Below, piece after piece: positions 8,593 through 18,378 of a stretch of DNA of 64,000 nucleotides. The stretch is taken from NCBI GenBank assembly GCA_963702155.1, contig OY969717.1, positions 558,001 through 622,000 on the forward strand. Reading direction: 5' to 3'. Every line of letters begins with the position of its first letter. Positions within the stretch are counted from its first letter, which is position 1. This DNA comes from G963702155 sp963702155 (GTDB lineage: Bacteria; Pseudomonadota; Alphaproteobacteria; Micavibrionales; Micavibrionaceae). The notes under the pieces are model-generated. The model was not told the DNA's origin. It made no database searches and worked only from the letters and a program-made list of their open reading frames with translations. A program made the position numbers and the translations under genes.

Positions 8593-9654
8593 ATGTCCAT
8601 GAAATCTAAATTGGCGCAAATCAAAGGCCGTCATGAGGAACTATCTGCTTTAATGGCTACTGGAAACTTGAATGGAGAAGAATTTACTAAGCTATCTGTT
8701 GAATATGCCGAGCTTTCCCCAATTGTTGAAATTTATGATGAATACGATTCCGCCCTACAAGAAAAAGAAGACTTGCAAACCTTATTAGATGATCCGGAAA
8801 TGAAGGCGATGGCCGCTTCTGATATGCGTGCTGTTGACTCTAAAATCCCTGAGCTTGAACATAAGATTAAAATTGCGCTAATTCCAAAAGATGTAGACGA
8901 CGATAAAAACGTAATTCTCGAAATCCGCGCTGGTACAGGCGGCGATGAAGCAGGGCTTTTTGCTGGAGATTTGTTGGGAATGTATAAAGGCTTTGCCACA
9001 GCTAATAATTGGAAAATGGATATTGTAGAAGCATCACAAAGCGAGGTAGGCGGATATAAAGAGATCGTATGTGAGATAAGCGGCAAAAGCGTATTTGCAA
9101 AACTGAAATACGAATCCGGCACACACAGGGTGCAGCGCGTCCCCAAAACCGAATCCGGCGGACGAATCCATACCTCTGCAGCTACTGTAGCCGTGCTGCC
9201 AGAGGCGGAAGATGTCGACGTACAAATCGAAGATAAAGACTTGCGCATTGATACTTACCGTTCCCAAGGGGCAGGGGGGCAGCACGTAAACACAACGGAT
9301 AGTGCAGTAAGAATTACACACATACCAACTGGTGTGGTTGTAGAAATGCAAGAAGAGCGCTCTCAACACAAGAACAAAGACAAGGCAATGAAAGTTTTAA
9401 AAACCCGCGTCTATGATATGGAGCGCGCAAAAAAACACGCTGAACGCGCAGAAGATCGTAAATTGCAAGTTGGCACCGGTGACCGGTCCGAACGCATCAG
9501 AACGTATAATTACCCCCAAGGGCGCGTAACTGACCACCGGATTAACCTAACGCTTTATAAACTGGAAGAAATTACAAGCGGCGCCGCTTTGCACGAGATT
9601 ACCGAAGCATTGAGAGCAGAAGATCAAGCCGCGGCACTTGCATCACTAGATTAA
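8593..9654 (+). CDS. prfA: Peptide chain release factor 1
   Basis: RF1, which terminates translation at UAA and UAG. The 353-residue product has the N-terminal helical domain, a GTGGDEAGLFAGDLL block, and the catalytic GGQ in YRSQGAGGQHVNTTDSAVRI (near residue 225), whose glutamine is normally methylated. PrmC, the enzyme that methylates it, is encoded next, 43 bases downstream. A ribosome-binding site AAGGAAG lies upstream of the start. The three AAACTA hexamers at 9658-9675 sit between prfA and prmC. Confidence 0.97.
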   Translation: MSMKSKLAQIKGRHEELSALMATGNLNGEEFTKLSVEYAELSPIVEIYDEYDSALQEKEDLQTLLDDPEMKAMAASDMRAVDSKIPELEHKIKIALIPKDVDDDKNVILEIRAGTGGDEAGLFAGDLLGMYKGFATANNWKMDIVEASQSEVGGYKEIVCEISGKSVFAKLKYESGTHRVQRVPKTESGGRIHTSAATVAVLPEAEDVDVQIEDKDLRIDTYRSQGAGGQHVNTTDSAVRITHIPTGVVVEMQEERSQHKNKDKAMKVLKTRVYDMERAKKHAERAEDRKLQVGTGDRSERIRTYNYPQGRVTDHRINLTLYKLEEITSGAALHEITEALRAEDQAAALASLD

Positions 9655-9697
9655 ATAAAACTAAAACTAAAACTAAAAAATATTTATATCAATCCCC

Positions 9698-10570
9698 ATG
9701 AAAACCGTAAAAAAAGCTTTCGTTCATATCAAAGAATCGCTTCAAAAAAGCAGTTTAAATTCTTTAACCGCCGAATCCGATGCACGGTATATTATTAAAA
9801 AGCGACTTAATCTCGAATGGTCAGATATCATCAGCGCCGCAGACCAAAAGCTTGATAAATCAACAATTAAACAGCTTAAAACAGATCTGGACGAACATTT
9901 AAACGGTAAGCCCCTGTCCCGAATCTATTTCGAACAGGAGTTTTATGGTCTTAAATTTGAAATCAGTGAAGAAACGCTAGATCCTCGCGCCGAAACCGAA
10001 CATATTGTCGAACGCGCCCTTAAATATGCATTTGATAATCAAATCCGCTCTGTCATCGACCTTGGTACGGGAAGCGGCTGTATTCTTCTATCTATTCTTA
10101 CCAATCTGCACGGTCATGCATGGGGGGTTGGTGTGGATATTGCCGAAGGTGCCGTTCAAACGGCGCGCAGAAATGCAAAAAAGCTGGGGCTGGAAAATCA
10201 TGCGTTGTTTGTAAACTCAAGCTGGGCTGAGTGCATAAACACAAAAAAAGAGCATAGATTCGATATGCTCGTTTCGAATCCCCCGTATATAGCACCTGAA
10301 ATTATAAAGAATTTGGATGAAACCGTGCAGAATCACGATCCGATTCTCGCCCTTGACGGTGGCAAAGGTGGTTTGCAATGTTACAAAAAAATATTCCCCA
10401 CATTAAAAAACATTTTAAAACCCGGTGCACACGCCTTTTTCGAGATAGGATATGATCAGGGGGAGACTGCTGCGCGACTCGCCGAAAAATCTGACCTCAC
10501 CGTTCTGCACGTACACCGTGACTACAATGACCACCCTCGTGTTATCGAACTTCGTTGTGGGGATAAATAA
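9698..10570 (+). CDS. prmC: Release factor glutamine methyltransferase
   Basis: PrmC (HemK) uses SAM to N5-methylate the glutamine of the GGQ motif in release factors. The 290-residue product shows the N-terminal helical domain, the SAM-binding VIDLGTGSGCILLSILTNLH (about residue 114) and the substrate-amide motif FDMLVSNPPYIAPEI (about 188-202), diagnostic of glutamine N5 methyltransferases. The prfA-prmC pairing is widely conserved, so the context supports the call. Confidence 0.95.
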   Translation: MKTVKKAFVHIKESLQKSSLNSLTAESDARYIIKKRLNLEWSDIISAADQKLDKSTIKQLKTDLDEHLNGKPLSRIYFEQEFYGLKFEISEETLDPRAETEHIVERALKYAFDNQIRSVIDLGTGSGCILLSILTNLHGHAWGVGVDIAEGAVQTARRNAKKLGLENHALFVNSSWAECINTKKEHRFDMLVSNPPYIAPEIIKNLDETVQNHDPILALDGGKGGLQCYKKIFPTLKNILKPGAHAFFEIGYDQGETAARLAEKSDLTVLHVHRDYNDHPRVIELRCGDK

Positions 10571-10794
10571 AAAAAACAAGATTCGCACAGTTGATAATAA
10601 ACGGCGCTTCCCTGTACCTTGAAAACACTTAAGTACACGAACGGAATATATCGGTTTGGATCTTTAAAAAAGATTCGCAGATATAATATTTAAGGAACAC
10701 ACTTTTTTTATTGTGAACTATAGCCATACAAACATGAATCATGTATGGTGTACGTGTATGTGTTGATAACTATGTGAATAATGAAAGAATAATA

Positions 10795-11223
10795 ATGAGA
10801 CACGGATCATCCCCCAGACGTCAAAGAAACCGCGGAAATTCCAATCGGCGTGGAAACCAAAAACGCTCGCAAGTATTTGATAGTAATGGCCCAGACGTAC
10901 GCATACGGGGTACGGCTTTCCAGGTTACGGAAAAATATGATGCGTTGGCAAAGGATGCACTTTCTGCTGGTGACTTTGTTATGGCTGAAAGCTACCGTCA
11001 ACATGCCGAGCATTATCAACGCATTATTAGTGCATGGGAAAGCGAACAAAATGAAACACATAGCACCGATTCTTCATCTTCAAAATCAGAGGATGATAAA
11101 TCCAATGAGAAGCCACATACAAAAACACGTACACAAAATACTAACAAAGATGATTTATCTTTGCCAACCAGCATCTTAGGCGAAGATTCTAAGGAAAATA
11201 GCACAGAAAATGCGTACGCATAA
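10795..11223 (+). CDS. DUF4167 domain protein
   Basis: A protein of about 142 residues from ATG 10795, whose N-terminus MRHGSSPRRQRNRGNSNRRG is typical of the alphaproteobacterial DUF4167 family. An upstream in-frame ATG at 10741 adds 18 atypical residues and is less likely. After the basic arginine-rich start comes the conserved helical block EKYDALAKDALSAGDFVMAE, then an acidic low-complexity tail. The basic segment suggests RNA or ribosome binding, but the function is unknown. Its place between prmC and clpB is conserved in alphaproteobacteria. Confidence 0.85.
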   Translation: MRHGSSPRRQRNRGNSNRRGNQKRSQVFDSNGPDVRIRGTAFQVTEKYDALAKDALSAGDFVMAESYRQHAEHYQRIISAWESEQNETHSTDSSSSKSEDDKSNEKPHTKTRTQNTNKDDLSLPTSILGEDSKENSTENAYA

Positions 11224-11261
11224 AATATAAACGTACAGATATTATCTATTGATTTATTTAG

Positions 11262-11288
11262 AAAAAGTCGCGTTTACGCGGCTTTTTT
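11262..11288 (+). terminator. Rho-independent terminator after the DUF4167 gene
   Basis: AAAAAGTCGCG, loop TTTA, then CGCGGCTTTTTT form an 11-bp stem with one G-T pair, a four-base loop and a T run. It lies 39 bases after the stop and ends the lysC-DUF4167 run before clpB. Confidence 0.8.
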
Positions 11289-11456
11289 ATGTACGGTTTT
11301 ATTTTTTATGGGCAAAAAATGAACCAAAACCTTTAAAAGCTCGTAATAAACTATAGTGATCAAATATTTCACTATGTATTAATCGATATAATGAACAAAA
11401 CGATATAGTAATATCTTATCTAGCAAACGATCCAACACAACATAAGAGCAAGCGAT

Positions 11457-14057
11457 ATGAACTTTGAAAAATTCACTGAAAAAACCAGAAGCTATATGCA
11501 GCAGGCACAAACCCTGGCCATGCGTAACGCTCATCAATCGCTAGAGCCGGAACATCTTTTGAAAGTCATGCTTGATGACACAAGCGGCGTAATTCCTAAA
11601 TTGCTTCAATCTATGAGCATCCCTCCAAGTACGGTAAAAACAGGCGTTGAAAAAAGCTTGTCGAAATTACCATCTGTAAAAGGGCCAGGCGCAGGCCAAT
11701 TACGCCTTTCATCCGATATAGTAAAAATACTTGATAACGCGTTGAATTTAAGTGAAAAATCTGGCGATAAGTTTGTAACGTCAGAGCGTATTTTGCAATC
11801 AATGATCATGGAAAAGAAAACGGAAATATCAGAAACACTAGATAAATCAGGTGTTAAGGATCAAGTTCTAAACCAAAGCATTAATGATATGCGAAAGGGG
11901 CGTACGGCGGATAACGAAAATGCGGAAGATCAATTTGATGCCCTTAATAAATATGCGCACGACCTTACCCAAGCTGCCTTGGATGGTAAGCTTGATCCCA
12001 TTATTGGCCGCGATGAAGAGATTCGCCGCACGGTACAGGTACTATCCCGCCGCACAAAAAATAATCCCGTTTTAATTGGTGAACCGGGTGTTGGTAAAAC
12101 GGCCATTATCGAAGGGCTTGCGCAGCGCATTATTAATGGTGACGTTCCTGAAAGCTTGAAAAACAAACGCCTTATGTCCCTTGATTTGGGCGCGCTTTTG
12201 GCCGGCGCTAAATTTCGCGGCGAATTTGAAGAACGATTAAAGGCCGTATTGGATGAAATAAAGGCCGCCGCCGGTGAAATCGTATTATTTTTGGATGAAC
12301 TCCATACACTAGTCGGGGCTGGTAAGGCCGAAGGTGCGATGGACGCCGGAAACATGCTTAAACCCTCTCTTGCCCGTGGTGAATTACATATGGTTGGCGC
12401 AACCACTTTGGATGAATACCGTAAACACATTGAAAAAGATGCTGCGCTCGCACGCCGCTTCCAACCCGTATTTGTCTCAGAACCTAACGTACAAGATACA
12501 ATTTCCATTCTGCGCGGACTTAAAGAAAAATATGAGCTGCACCACGGCGTACGTATATCGGATAATGCAATTGTTGCCGCCGCAACGCTCTCTAACCGTT
12601 ATATTTCCGATCGTTTCTTGCCTGATAAGGCCATAGATCTTGTTGATGAAGCAGCATCCCGCATCCGTATGCAGGCCGATAGTAAACCGCAAGAAATTGA
12701 CGAGCTTGATCGCCGCATCATACAGCTCAAAATAGAACGTGAAGCTCTAAAGAAAGAATCAGACAAGGCATCTAAAGAACGTCTTAAAAACCTCGAATCC
12801 GAACTAAACGATCTAGAATCAAAATCTGCAGATTTAACAAGTCAGTGGCAAGCCGAAAAAGAAAAGCTCAATGCCGGGCAAAAAACCACAGAAGAGTTAG
12901 ACCGCGCCCGAATGGCTTTGGAACAAGCCGAGCGTGAAGGCGACTGGAGCAAGGCTAGCGAAATTAAATATGGCAAAATCCCCGAACTTGAAGCTCGCCT
13001 AGAGCAATTCGAAGGTGAAGACCAAGACTCACCATCATCTGATCGCGCGCACCTTATTAATGAGGAAGTGACCGCTGATGAAATCGCCTATGTCGTTAGC
13101 AAATGGACGGGCATCCCTGTTGATAAAATGCTTGAGGGCGAGCGCGAAAAACTTTTGCAAATGGAAGAAAACCTGCAAAAACGAGTTATAGGCCAAGATC
13201 AAGCTGTAACCGCAGTTTCAAGCGCAATTCGCCGTGCGCGCGCCGGTCTGCAGGATCCGCGCCGCCCTATGGGCTCATTTATGTTTTTGGGCCCCACCGG
13301 TGTGGGTAAAACCGAATTAACCAAGGCTTTGGCCGAATTTATGTTTGATGATGAAGGCGCGCTACTTCGTCTTGATATGTCCGAATATATGGAAAAACAC
13401 TCGGTCTCACGTATGATTGGCGCGCCGCCGGGATATATCGGATATGATGAAGGGGGCGCACTTACCGAAGCCGTACGCCGCCGCCCGTATCAGGTAATAT
13501 TGTTTGACGAGATAGAAAAGGCACACCCCGATGTTTTTAATATATTATTACAAGTTTTGGACGATGGCCGCCTGACGGACGGGCAGGGGCGAACGGTTGA
13601 TTTCCGCAACACACTTTTGATTATGACCTCTAATATTGGCGCGGAACACTTGGTCAATCAAAAAGAGGGCGCAGACGTAGAAGATGTACGCGGGCTTGTT
13701 ATGGATGCTGTGCGTGCTTCCTTCCGCCCCGAATTTCTAAACCGTCTGGATGAAATTCTTCTTTTCAAACGTTTGGGAAGAGCACAAATGACCGCCATTG
13801 CCACAATACAGATTGAGTATTTGCGTTCGCTCCTTGGTGAACGCAACATAAAAATCAACCTTTCTGATTCGGCACAAAAATGGCTTGCGGATAAAGGATA
13901 CGATCCGGCCTATGGTGCACGCCCTCTCAAACGCGTTATCCAGAACAATCTGCAAAACGTGCTAGCCGAAATGATATTAAAAGGTGAGATCCCAGATGGA
14001 TCTACTGTAAATGTTAATTCAGCCGACGGCGCACTGGCCTTTAACGTTGATACATAA
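11457..14057 (+). CDS. clpB: ClpB disaggregase chaperone
   Basis: An 866-residue hexameric AAA+ disaggregase that works with DnaK to rescue aggregated proteins. Domains in order: Clp N-terminal domain (1-145), AAA-1 with Walker A GEPGVGKTAI near 206, coiled-coil M domain (about 405-530, rich in E/K/L), and AAA-2 with Walker A GPTGVGKTEL near 611 followed by the C-terminal D2-small domain. Length matches the family (about 860). It stands alone between two terminators. I looked for a sigma-32-like promoter upstream and did not find a convincing one. Confidence 0.97.
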   Translation: MNFEKFTEKTRSYMQQAQTLAMRNAHQSLEPEHLLKVMLDDTSGVIPKLLQSMSIPPSTVKTGVEKSLSKLPSVKGPGAGQLRLSSDIVKILDNALNLSEKSGDKFVTSERILQSMIMEKKTEISETLDKSGVKDQVLNQSINDMRKGRTADNENAEDQFDALNKYAHDLTQAALDGKLDPIIGRDEEIRRTVQVLSRRTKNNPVLIGEPGVGKTAIIEGLAQRIINGDVPESLKNKRLMSLDLGALLAGAKFRGEFEERLKAVLDEIKAAAGEIVLFLDELHTLVGAGKAEGAMDAGNMLKPSLARGELHMVGATTLDEYRKHIEKDAALARRFQPVFVSEPNVQDTISILRGLKEKYELHHGVRISDNAIVAAATLSNRYISDRFLPDKAIDLVDEAASRIRMQADSKPQEIDELDRRIIQLKIEREALKKESDKASKERLKNLESELNDLESKSADLTSQWQAEKEKLNAGQKTTEELDRARMALEQAEREGDWSKASEIKYGKIPELEARLEQFEGEDQDSPSSDRAHLINEEVTADEIAYVVSKWTGIPVDKMLEGEREKLLQMEENLQKRVIGQDQAVTAVSSAIRRARAGLQDPRRPMGSFMFLGPTGVGKTELTKALAEFMFDDEGALLRLDMSEYMEKHSVSRMIGAPPGYIGYDEGGALTEAVRRRPYQVILFDEIEKAHPDVFNILLQVLDDGRLTDGQGRTVDFRNTLLIMTSNIGAEHLVNQKEGADVEDVRGLVMDAVRASFRPEFLNRLDEILLFKRLGRAQMTAIATIQIEYLRSLLGERNIKINLSDSAQKWLADKGYDPAYGARPLKRVIQNNLQNVLAEMILKGEIPDGSTVNVNSADGALAFNVDT

Positions 14058-14159
14058 AAAGTCATAAATATATGTAATTGCGAGAGGGCCGTGTTTGAGG
14101 TAAGATGAAAAAAATAAGCATTCGCTTATCTTTCAGTCTTAAAATCAAAAAGCATTCCC

Positions 14160-14825
14160 ATGTCTTCATCAATTCGCATACGTAATATTTTAATACTAGG
14201 CGCACTAGGCTCTCTATCGGCATGTGCGTACACCATTAACGATTCAATTCAGGACATAACTATTGTTACGCCCGGCGCAATGGATGCGGAATGTGATATG
14301 TATGTTGATGGCTTCCGTCACAAGGCACATCCGCCGCAAACTCTAACAATCTCCACGGCCAAAGAAACAATGAAGGTGGATTGTAAGGCGCCAGGAAATC
14401 GCCGCAAAGTCGTATATATAGAGCCATCTATCGACGAAGCCGCAAAATTAAATGCCACCAATGCAGGGGTAGGTTTGCTTTGGGATTTAGGCTCCGGCGC
14501 ACTTTATAAATACCCCGATATTGTAGAAATAAGCTTCAAAGATACCCCCGTACGCGCCGAATCACTACCCTCTTATAATAATCCTGATATAATTGATCCT
14601 GATTCATACCAGCTTGAAGAATTCAAAACCAGCTTCCCGCGCATGAATTCAGACCGCCTTTCACCCCCGAATACAATCATGAAAAGGGGGCAAACCTCTA
14701 ATTCATCTGAAAAATCATATAATAATGATGCCTATATGCGAGATTCTGAACCCATTGATATGTTTGGAAAAGGGGATCTCACCGGCAAAAATGGATCATC
14801 GATCCCCAAATACCCCGGTGATTAG
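14160..14825 (+). CDS. Lipoprotein of unknown function
   Basis: A 221-residue secreted lipoprotein. The signal peptide has a basic start (MSSSIRIRN), a hydrophobic core and the lipobox LSAC with cysteine at residue 22. The mature part contains two further cysteines and a compact N-terminal domain (about 30-120) with PGAMDAECDMYVDGFRHKA and a glycine-rich segment GVGLLWDLGSGALYKYPD that recalls small envelope proteins with a PEGA-like or glycine-zipper-like element. The remainder is a disordered S/N/P-rich tail. The function is not known. Confidence 0.72.
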   Translation: MSSSIRIRNILILGALGSLSACAYTINDSIQDITIVTPGAMDAECDMYVDGFRHKAHPPQTLTISTAKETMKVDCKAPGNRRKVVYIEPSIDEAAKLNATNAGVGLLWDLGSGALYKYPDIVEISFKDTPVRAESLPSYNNPDIIDPDSYQLEEFKTSFPRMNSDRLSPPNTIMKRGQTSNSSEKSYNNDAYMRDSEPIDMFGKGDLTGKNGSSIPKYPGD

Positions 14826-14851
14826 ACTTAGCAAAAATCCAATAACTATTA

Positions 14852-14888
14852 AAAAGCGTACACATACATGCTGTACGCTTTTATTTTT
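14852..14888. terminator. Shared bidirectional terminator
   Basis: AAAAGCGTACA and TGTACGCTTTT form a perfect 11-bp stem around a nine-base loop, with A and T runs on the two sides. It sits between the convergent lipoprotein and aminopeptidase genes and can serve both. It overlaps the last codons of the aminopeptidase. Confidence 0.85.
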
Positions 14889-16308
14889 TACCGTACATGC
14901 TTTCAATAAGCGCAAATGCCGCCCGCAAACCAGTATCCGATCCGCCTTTTGGCCGTCCGGCTTTTCCGCTTGCTTCCCAGGCATAACAATCAAAATGCAT
15001 CCATCGTGCATCATTTTTTACAAAATGTTTTAGGAACAGCGCGCTATAAATTAAATCACCTGGTAATCCCGCACTATTAACAATATCACCCGTGCTACTT
15101 TCGATCTGCTTGTTATACCGATCCCAAAGTGGCATGATCCAAACCGGATCATGTATATCAAACGATAATTTTTGTATTTTGGCGCCCAAATCATCATCGC
15201 TTGAAAAGCACGCCGGAATATCAGGGCCAAGCGCCGCACGCGCTGATCCTGTTAACGTCGCAAAATCGATAATAAGATCGGTTTTCTCCTCACTCGCATA
15301 GGCAAGCGAATCCGCCAAGATCAAACGGCCTTCTGCATCTGTGTTGGTATTTTCAACATATGTACCATCACGGCTTTTTATAACATCACCCGGGCGAAAC
15401 GCTTCGCCCGCAACCGCGTTTTCAACCGCCGGTACCAAAACCCGCAAACATACAGGAACTTTTAAGGACATAATTAAACGCGCAAGCCCCAATACATGTG
15501 CTGCGCCTCCCATATCCTTTTTCATATCCTTCATATATTGACCAGGTTTAAGATTAAGGCCGCCGGTATCATAACAAACGCCCTTACCAACCAACGTCAC
15601 CGCCGGATGGCTTTTCTTACCCCATTTTATATCTATTAACCGTGGCCTGCGAGGACTGGCCGCCCCAACTGTATAAACAAGTGGAAAATTCTCATCCAGC
15701 AACGCCCCATCCTGAATAACCTCGATCTCCGCTTTATAGCTTTTCGCCAAATCCCTTGCAACAAACTCAAGCTCATCCGGCCCCATCGCATTTGAAGGCG
15801 TGTGAACCAATTTTCGCACTAGAACTGTCGCCTCAACAAAGGCCAACGCGCGTGTTTTTATATCAACATCGGATAAATATAATTTAACCGGCTCACGCAA
15901 ATCTTTATAAAGATCAAACTGATACGTCCCAAGCCCCCAGCCAATCGCGGCCATTTCAAAATGTGTATCATCCAGATAATCATTATCAAAATAAAAACTA
16001 TGCGCCTTGATTGCACTCACACTTAACTGAGAAAGTAAAAACGCCGATATTGCCGCGTAATTATAAAGATCACTCCGATCTTCTACACCCGCAATCACAC
16101 TTTCAATTTCGCCTTGATTATTATAAGAAACGAAACATTGGGCATTATCAGCCTTGAATTTCAACAGACCGATCTGCGTTTGAAAAGCCTCCGGCGCGCG
16201 TAAAAGCCATGATTTAAAACTGGCCTCATCATGCACGATGACAGGAACATGACGCTTACGCGGATTTTTTATAAAAGGCGCAGGAGATTTAAGTATATGG
16301 TCGATCAT
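14881..16308 (-). CDS. Leucyl aminopeptidase family M17
   Basis: A 475-residue cytosolic aminopeptidase of the M17 family, which removes N-terminal residues from peptides using two metal ions. The C-terminal catalytic domain contains the metal and catalytic residues in order: VGKGVCYDTGGLNLKPG (Lys, Asp, Lys), KDMKKDMGGAAHVLG (Asp) and the signature NTDAEGRLILADSLAY (Asp, Glu, Arg). The N-terminal domain is diverged, as in PepB-like alphaproteobacterial members. The terminal codons overlap the shared terminator. Confidence 0.92.
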   Translation of the reverse strand: MIDHILKSPAPFIKNPRKRHVPVIVHDEASFKSWLLRAPEAFQTQIGLLKFKADNAQCFVSYNNQGEIESVIAGVEDRSDLYNYAAISAFLLSQLSVSAIKAHSFYFDNDYLDDTHFEMAAIGWGLGTYQFDLYKDLREPVKLYLSDVDIKTRALAFVEATVLVRKLVHTPSNAMGPDELEFVARDLAKSYKAEIEVIQDGALLDENFPLVYTVGAASPRRPRLIDIKWGKKSHPAVTLVGKGVCYDTGGLNLKPGQYMKDMKKDMGGAAHVLGLARLIMSLKVPVCLRVLVPAVENAVAGEAFRPGDVIKSRDGTYVENTNTDAEGRLILADSLAYASEEKTDLIIDFATLTGSARAALGPDIPACFSSDDDLGAKIQKLSFDIHDPVWIMPLWDRYNKQIESSTGDIVNSAGLPGDLIYSALFLKHFVKNDARWMHFDCYAWEASGKAGRPKGGSDTGLRAAFALIESMYGKK

Positions 16309-16417
16309 AGAAATGCTTTACAAATTTGTGTAGTTAAAAAAAACAAGACTAACACCCACAAGAATAAGCAGCAATCCATCACAAGACAAAGAGTTCATTT
16401 ATAAAAAGAAAAATGTT

Positions 16418-16445
16418 GGTACAAAGGTGTTACAGCATTTGTACC
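16418..16445. repeat. Inverted repeat GGTACAAA / TTTGTACC
   Basis: A perfect 8-bp inverted repeat with a 12-base spacer in the 186-base gap between the aminopeptidase and the esterase gene. It could be an operator or the stem of a weak terminator for the esterase gene. No T run follows. Confidence 0.4.
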
Positions 16446-16494
16446 TAAAGCTAATTAATCTATATGTAGCTCGTAGTAATTTACAATCAATCAA

Positions 16495-17268
16495 CTAAAA
16501 ATGCTTCCACGCAATCTCATTTATAAAAGGTGCAAGCGTATAATACCAATGCGTATGATTGTTTAATAAAAAAAGCACGGTTGAAAATCCGTGTTTTGCA
16601 AAAGCATGACCTGTTTCTCGAACCGCATCTTCGGGAAATATTAAGTCTTCGGTCCCATTAATAATAATTATAGGCACGCGTTTATATGCTTTTCTTATAA
16701 GCCCTTTGTCTTTATATGGAAACACGCCCGCATGAACGGCTATACTATCAAAAATATGATCATGAAAAACGGCAATATGAAGTGCAAAATTTGCACCGCT
16801 AGAATGCCCGAATAAAAATGTATCGCTTGGTTTTATATTAAATTCTGAAACAGCATGAATATAAACAAAATCTATAAACTTTATTTCTTGTTTATAATTA
16901 CGCCAGTCATTTCCATCAGCGGTAGGGGATATAATAAAAAATCCATAACGATCGGAAAGCGCTTTCCATTTTTCTGCCAAAGAAATACCGCTTCTGGCGC
17001 TGCCATGCAACAATACAACAACAGGCATATTTGGGTCGCGTGCATTTTTAGGTAAATAAGTCCAGTATTCTCTTGTTACACCATTGAACTCTACTGTGCT
17101 CTTTAAAAGGTTTTTCGAGTTTTCTTCATATGGATAAAAATATTCAGAAACAGCTATAGGAGGGGTTTTGTTATGTATAGCTAAACTCTCGGCTGTATAT
17201 GACGCATTGTCTTCACACCCACAAAGCAAGAAAACACCGAACAAAATTAAGAGCGCATGCTTTATAAT
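16495..17268 (-). CDS. Secreted alpha/beta-hydrolase lipoprotein (esterase/LpqC-like)
   Basis: An alpha/beta hydrolase related to polyhydroxybutyrate-depolymerase or LpqC-type esterases. The nucleophile elbow is FLFGHSSGANFALHIA (serine in GHSSG), preceded by VVVLLHGSARSGISLAEKW with an oxyanion HG. An aspartate (GTEDLIFP) and a late histidine (NNHTHWYY) complete a likely triad. A lipoprotein signal KHALLILFGVFLLCGC ends in a cysteine lipobox, but no ATG, GTG or TTG gives a full signal. The only in-frame TTG (17244) would leave a seven-residue uncharged signal. An ATT at 17268, seven bases after GGGGA, fits best, so this may be a rare non-canonical start or a mutated one. Confidence 0.75.
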   Translation of the reverse strand: MIKHALLILFGVFLLCGCEDNASYTAESLAIHNKTPPIAVSEYFYPYEENSKNLLKSTVEFNGVTREYWTYLPKNARDPNMPVVVLLHGSARSGISLAEKWKALSDRYGFFIISPTADGNDWRNYKQEIKFIDFVYIHAVSEFNIKPSDTFLFGHSSGANFALHIAVFHDHIFDSIAVHAGVFPYKDKGLIRKAYKRVPIIIINGTEDLIFPEDAVRETGHAFAKHGFSTVLFLLNNHTHWYYTLAPFINEIAWKHF

Positions 17269-17484
17269 ATTATTTCCCCATATGGGTTAAACCTAAAAAC
17301 CTGTATACATCATCATATTAAAAATATTACAAAATGCAAGTTGCGTCACTTGTATGTATAATCGCGCAATATATATTCATTTCCCTCTCAGGGTACAAAC
17401 CGATACTCTTCCACGTATAAATAATATACATACGTAAATCAGACTTTTAAAATTCTATATCTTGAAAAAACATAAAAAACCGAC

Positions 17485-18378
17485 ATGAACGAAGAAATTA
17501 CTGTAGCCCTAGATAAGGCAGTTCAAGAAGCTGCTACGCAAAATTGGTTTATAAACGGAAGCATGACAAGCATTCTTGTTATTATTGCGCTTATTGTATT
17601 GCGATATGCCCTTGTGCGTATAATTCGCGGCAAAAAAGAAATCTTGGACAAAGATGCGCGGCGCTGGATCAATCGTATCAATAACGGCATAAGTATTACA
17701 GTTCTAATTGCCCTGGTTTTTATTTGGGCACCTCAACTTCATACATTCGCTTTGTCATTGACCGCCGTAGCTGTGGCTGTAGTTTTAATTACAAAAGAGC
17801 TTTTAATGTGCCTGACAGGCGGATTATTGCGCGCCTCCACTAAACCCTTCGATATAGGCGATTGGGTTAAGATAAATGACACCACTGGTGAAGTAATGCG
17901 CATAACGGCTATGACCACTTTGGTGCAAGAGGTAGATACAAAAACATTAAGTTATCAATTTTCAGGGCGCACTGTTCAAATTCCAAACAGTATGTTTTTA
18001 AGCATTAATGTTGAAAACCTTAACTTTCTTAAAGACTATATATATCAAGATATACCTATAACAGTACAATACGCTGATCTGGATCCGGCGATATTAATGC
18101 TACAATTAAAAAAGATTACAGAGGATTATTTTTCCCCTTATCGTGAAGCAGCTATTAAATTTAACAAACGTGTTGAAAAAAAATCTGCCGTAGATTTTTC
18201 TGATGCAGATCCGCAATTTTTCTTAAAAACCACAGACGCAGGGCACTACATATTTACGGTTCGTTCTTTAATGCCTACCAGAAAAGCCGCATTAATCGCT
18301 GCGGATATTACATGCGATTTCCTATCCTATGTTCATAATCACAAAATAAAAAACCCTAAAAAGAAAGAAACAGCATGA
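17485..18378 (+). CDS. MscS-family small mechanosensitive channel
   Basis: A 297-residue membrane channel of the MscS family, which opens under membrane tension during osmotic downshock. There are three predicted helices: about 27-48, 70-90, and the pore-lining TM3 at 92-115. The beta-domain hallmark follows as LLRASTKPFDIGDWVKINDT (130-150) and then TVQIPNSMFLSINVENL. The stop codon overlaps the rimK start (ATGA), so the two genes are translationally coupled. The linkage suggests an osmotic or envelope-stress function together with RimK. Confidence 0.9.
   Translation: MNEEITVALDKAVQEAATQNWFINGSMTSILVIIALIVLRYALVRIIRGKKEILDKDARRWINRINNGISITVLIALVFIWAPQLHTFALSLTAVAVAVVLITKELLMCLTGGLLRASTKPFDIGDWVKINDTTGEVMRITAMTTLVQEVDTKTLSYQFSGRTVQIPNSMFLSINVENLNFLKDYIYQDIPITVQYADLDPAILMLQLKKITEDYFSPYREAAIKFNKRVEKKSAVDFSDADPQFFLKTTDAGHYIFTVRSLMPTRKAALIAADITCDFLSYVHNHKIKNPKKKETA

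Noticed and set aside
9658..9675. Three AAACTA hexamers between prfA and prmC
   Set aside because: Too short and simple to suggest function; ordinary AT-rich spacer.
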